From Planctomycetia bacterium (lineage in GTDB: Bacteria; Planctomycetota; Planctomycetia; Gemmatales; Gemmataceae), in NCBI GenBank assembly GCA_022616395.1, contig JAKEEV010000985.1, positions 1-15,336 of the forward strand: a DNA stretch of 15,336 nucleotides. Direction: 5' to 3'. This document shows positions 14,763 to 15,336 of the stretch, in pieces (within the stretch, counting starts at the first letter, position 1; each line of letters starts with the position of its first letter). The notes beneath the pieces are model-generated. The model saw only the letters and a program-made list of their open reading frames with translations, made no database searches and was not told the DNA's origin. Both the position numbers and the translations under genes were made by a program.

Positions 14763-15336
14763 ATGCGACTTGGCATTCTTGGAGGCGGGCAACTGGGACG
14801 GATGATCGCGCTGTCGGCGTATCCGCTCGGCGTGCGCTGCACCGTTCTGGAACCGGCCGCAGAACCATCGGCAGCTCAGGTGTGCGATCACATCGCGGGC
14901 GAGTTCGATGACTATCAGGCGCTCTACAAGTTGGTCCAAGCTTCGGATGTAGTCACGTTCGAGTTCGAGAATGTACCGGTGGAGTCCGCGCGCTGGTTGA
15001 GTGAGCGCGTGCCGGTCTTCTCGCCTCCACGAGCGCTCGAAGTTTCTCAGGAACGGCTCGCGGAGAAACAGTTCTTCGCCTCACTCGGCATTCCCACTCC
15101 AGCGTTCGCGGCCATCGAACGCGAAAGTGACTTCCGCGCTGCGGTGGCCGACATCGGGCTTCCCGCGGTGCTCAAGACTCGGCGCTTCGGCTACGACGGC
15201 AAGGGGCAAGTGGTCATTCGCACGCAAGCGGAAGCCGAAAGTGCGTGGCAGAAGCTTGGCGGTCGGCCGCTGATCCTCGAAGAGTTCGTGCCGTTTGATC
15301 GCGAGCTATCGCTGATCGCAGTGCGCGGACGCGATG
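14763..15336 (+). CDS. purK: N5-carboxyaminoimidazole ribonucleotide synthase PurK (3' end cut by the window edge)
   Basis: PurK uses ATP and bicarbonate to carboxylate AIR to N5-CAIR, the substrate of PurE, so the gene pair supplies one pathway step. The 191 residues seen begin with the family start MRLGILGGGQLGRM (1-14), then show TFEFENVP (65-72), the ATP-grasp region LKTRRFGYDGKGQ (137-149) and ILEEFVPFDRELS; roughly half of a typical protein of 360-390 aa is missing. The ATG at 14763 fits the family start, but no Shine-Dalgarno is apparent: the DNA before it is the right arm of the inverted repeat plus ATTGGGCTTGTC. The 125-nt gap to purE is nearly all repeat, so purE and purK may be one operon into which the repeat was inserted. 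Confidence 0.95.
   Translation, partial: MRLGILGGGQLGRMIALSAYPLGVRCTVLEPAAEPSAAQVCDHIAGEFDDYQALYKLVQASDVVTFEFENVPVESARWLSERVPVFSPPRALEVSQERLAEKQFFASLGIPTPAFAAIERESDFRAAVADIGLPAVLKTRRFGYDGKGQVVIRTQAEAESAWQKLGGRPLILEEFVPFDRELSLIAVRGRD

Overview
The window looks like chromosomal DNA from a planctomycete, most likely of the Gemmata type (inference). The signs are GC-rich coding DNA, very large membrane-anchored proteins with caspase-like, vWA and formylglycine-generating-enzyme (SUMF1) domains, proline-rich N-termini, and GC-rich inverted repeats between genes. I could run no database search, so the placement rests on recognised families and style.

Left half (1-10947): a divergent locus. A SUMF1/FGE-like protein is read leftward (866 to the left edge, last few residues missing). 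Two giant paralogues are read rightward, 1624 aa (1153-6027) and 1566 aa (6247-10947). Each has a short proline-rich cytoplasmic tail, one transmembrane helix, a caspase-like (C14) domain whose catalytic cysteine position is threonine and which keeps an EF-hand-like loop, and a long alpha-helical middle. The first then carries a vWA domain with a near-complete MIDAS; the second carries beta-rich repeats and a C-terminal carboxypeptidase-regulatory-like domain. A 57-bp hairpin sits just upstream of the FGE-like start and a 172-bp nested inverted repeat separates the two giants. Caspase-like, vWA and FGE-like modules recur together in the conflict and signalling systems of multicellular or complex bacteria. 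Here the enzymes look inactive, so this may be a sensing or scaffold assembly at the cell surface (inference). It is the best candidate in the window for an undescribed system.

Right half (11133-15336): mostly housekeeping. zwf (glucose-6-phosphate dehydrogenase) is followed after 13 nt by a 114-aa unknown protein that probably shares its transcript. A small lipoprotein gene converges on it, with a stem-loop across the junction. A 636-nt stretch without a convincing gene follows, holding a promoter-like sequence, a small hairpin and lower-GC DNA. Then come purE and purK (cut by the right edge), which perform the two-step carboxylation of AIR in purine synthesis; a 105-bp AT-rich inverted repeat lies between them and reaches to 11 nt before the purK start.

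No tRNA, rRNA, CRISPR array, transposase or integrase was seen.
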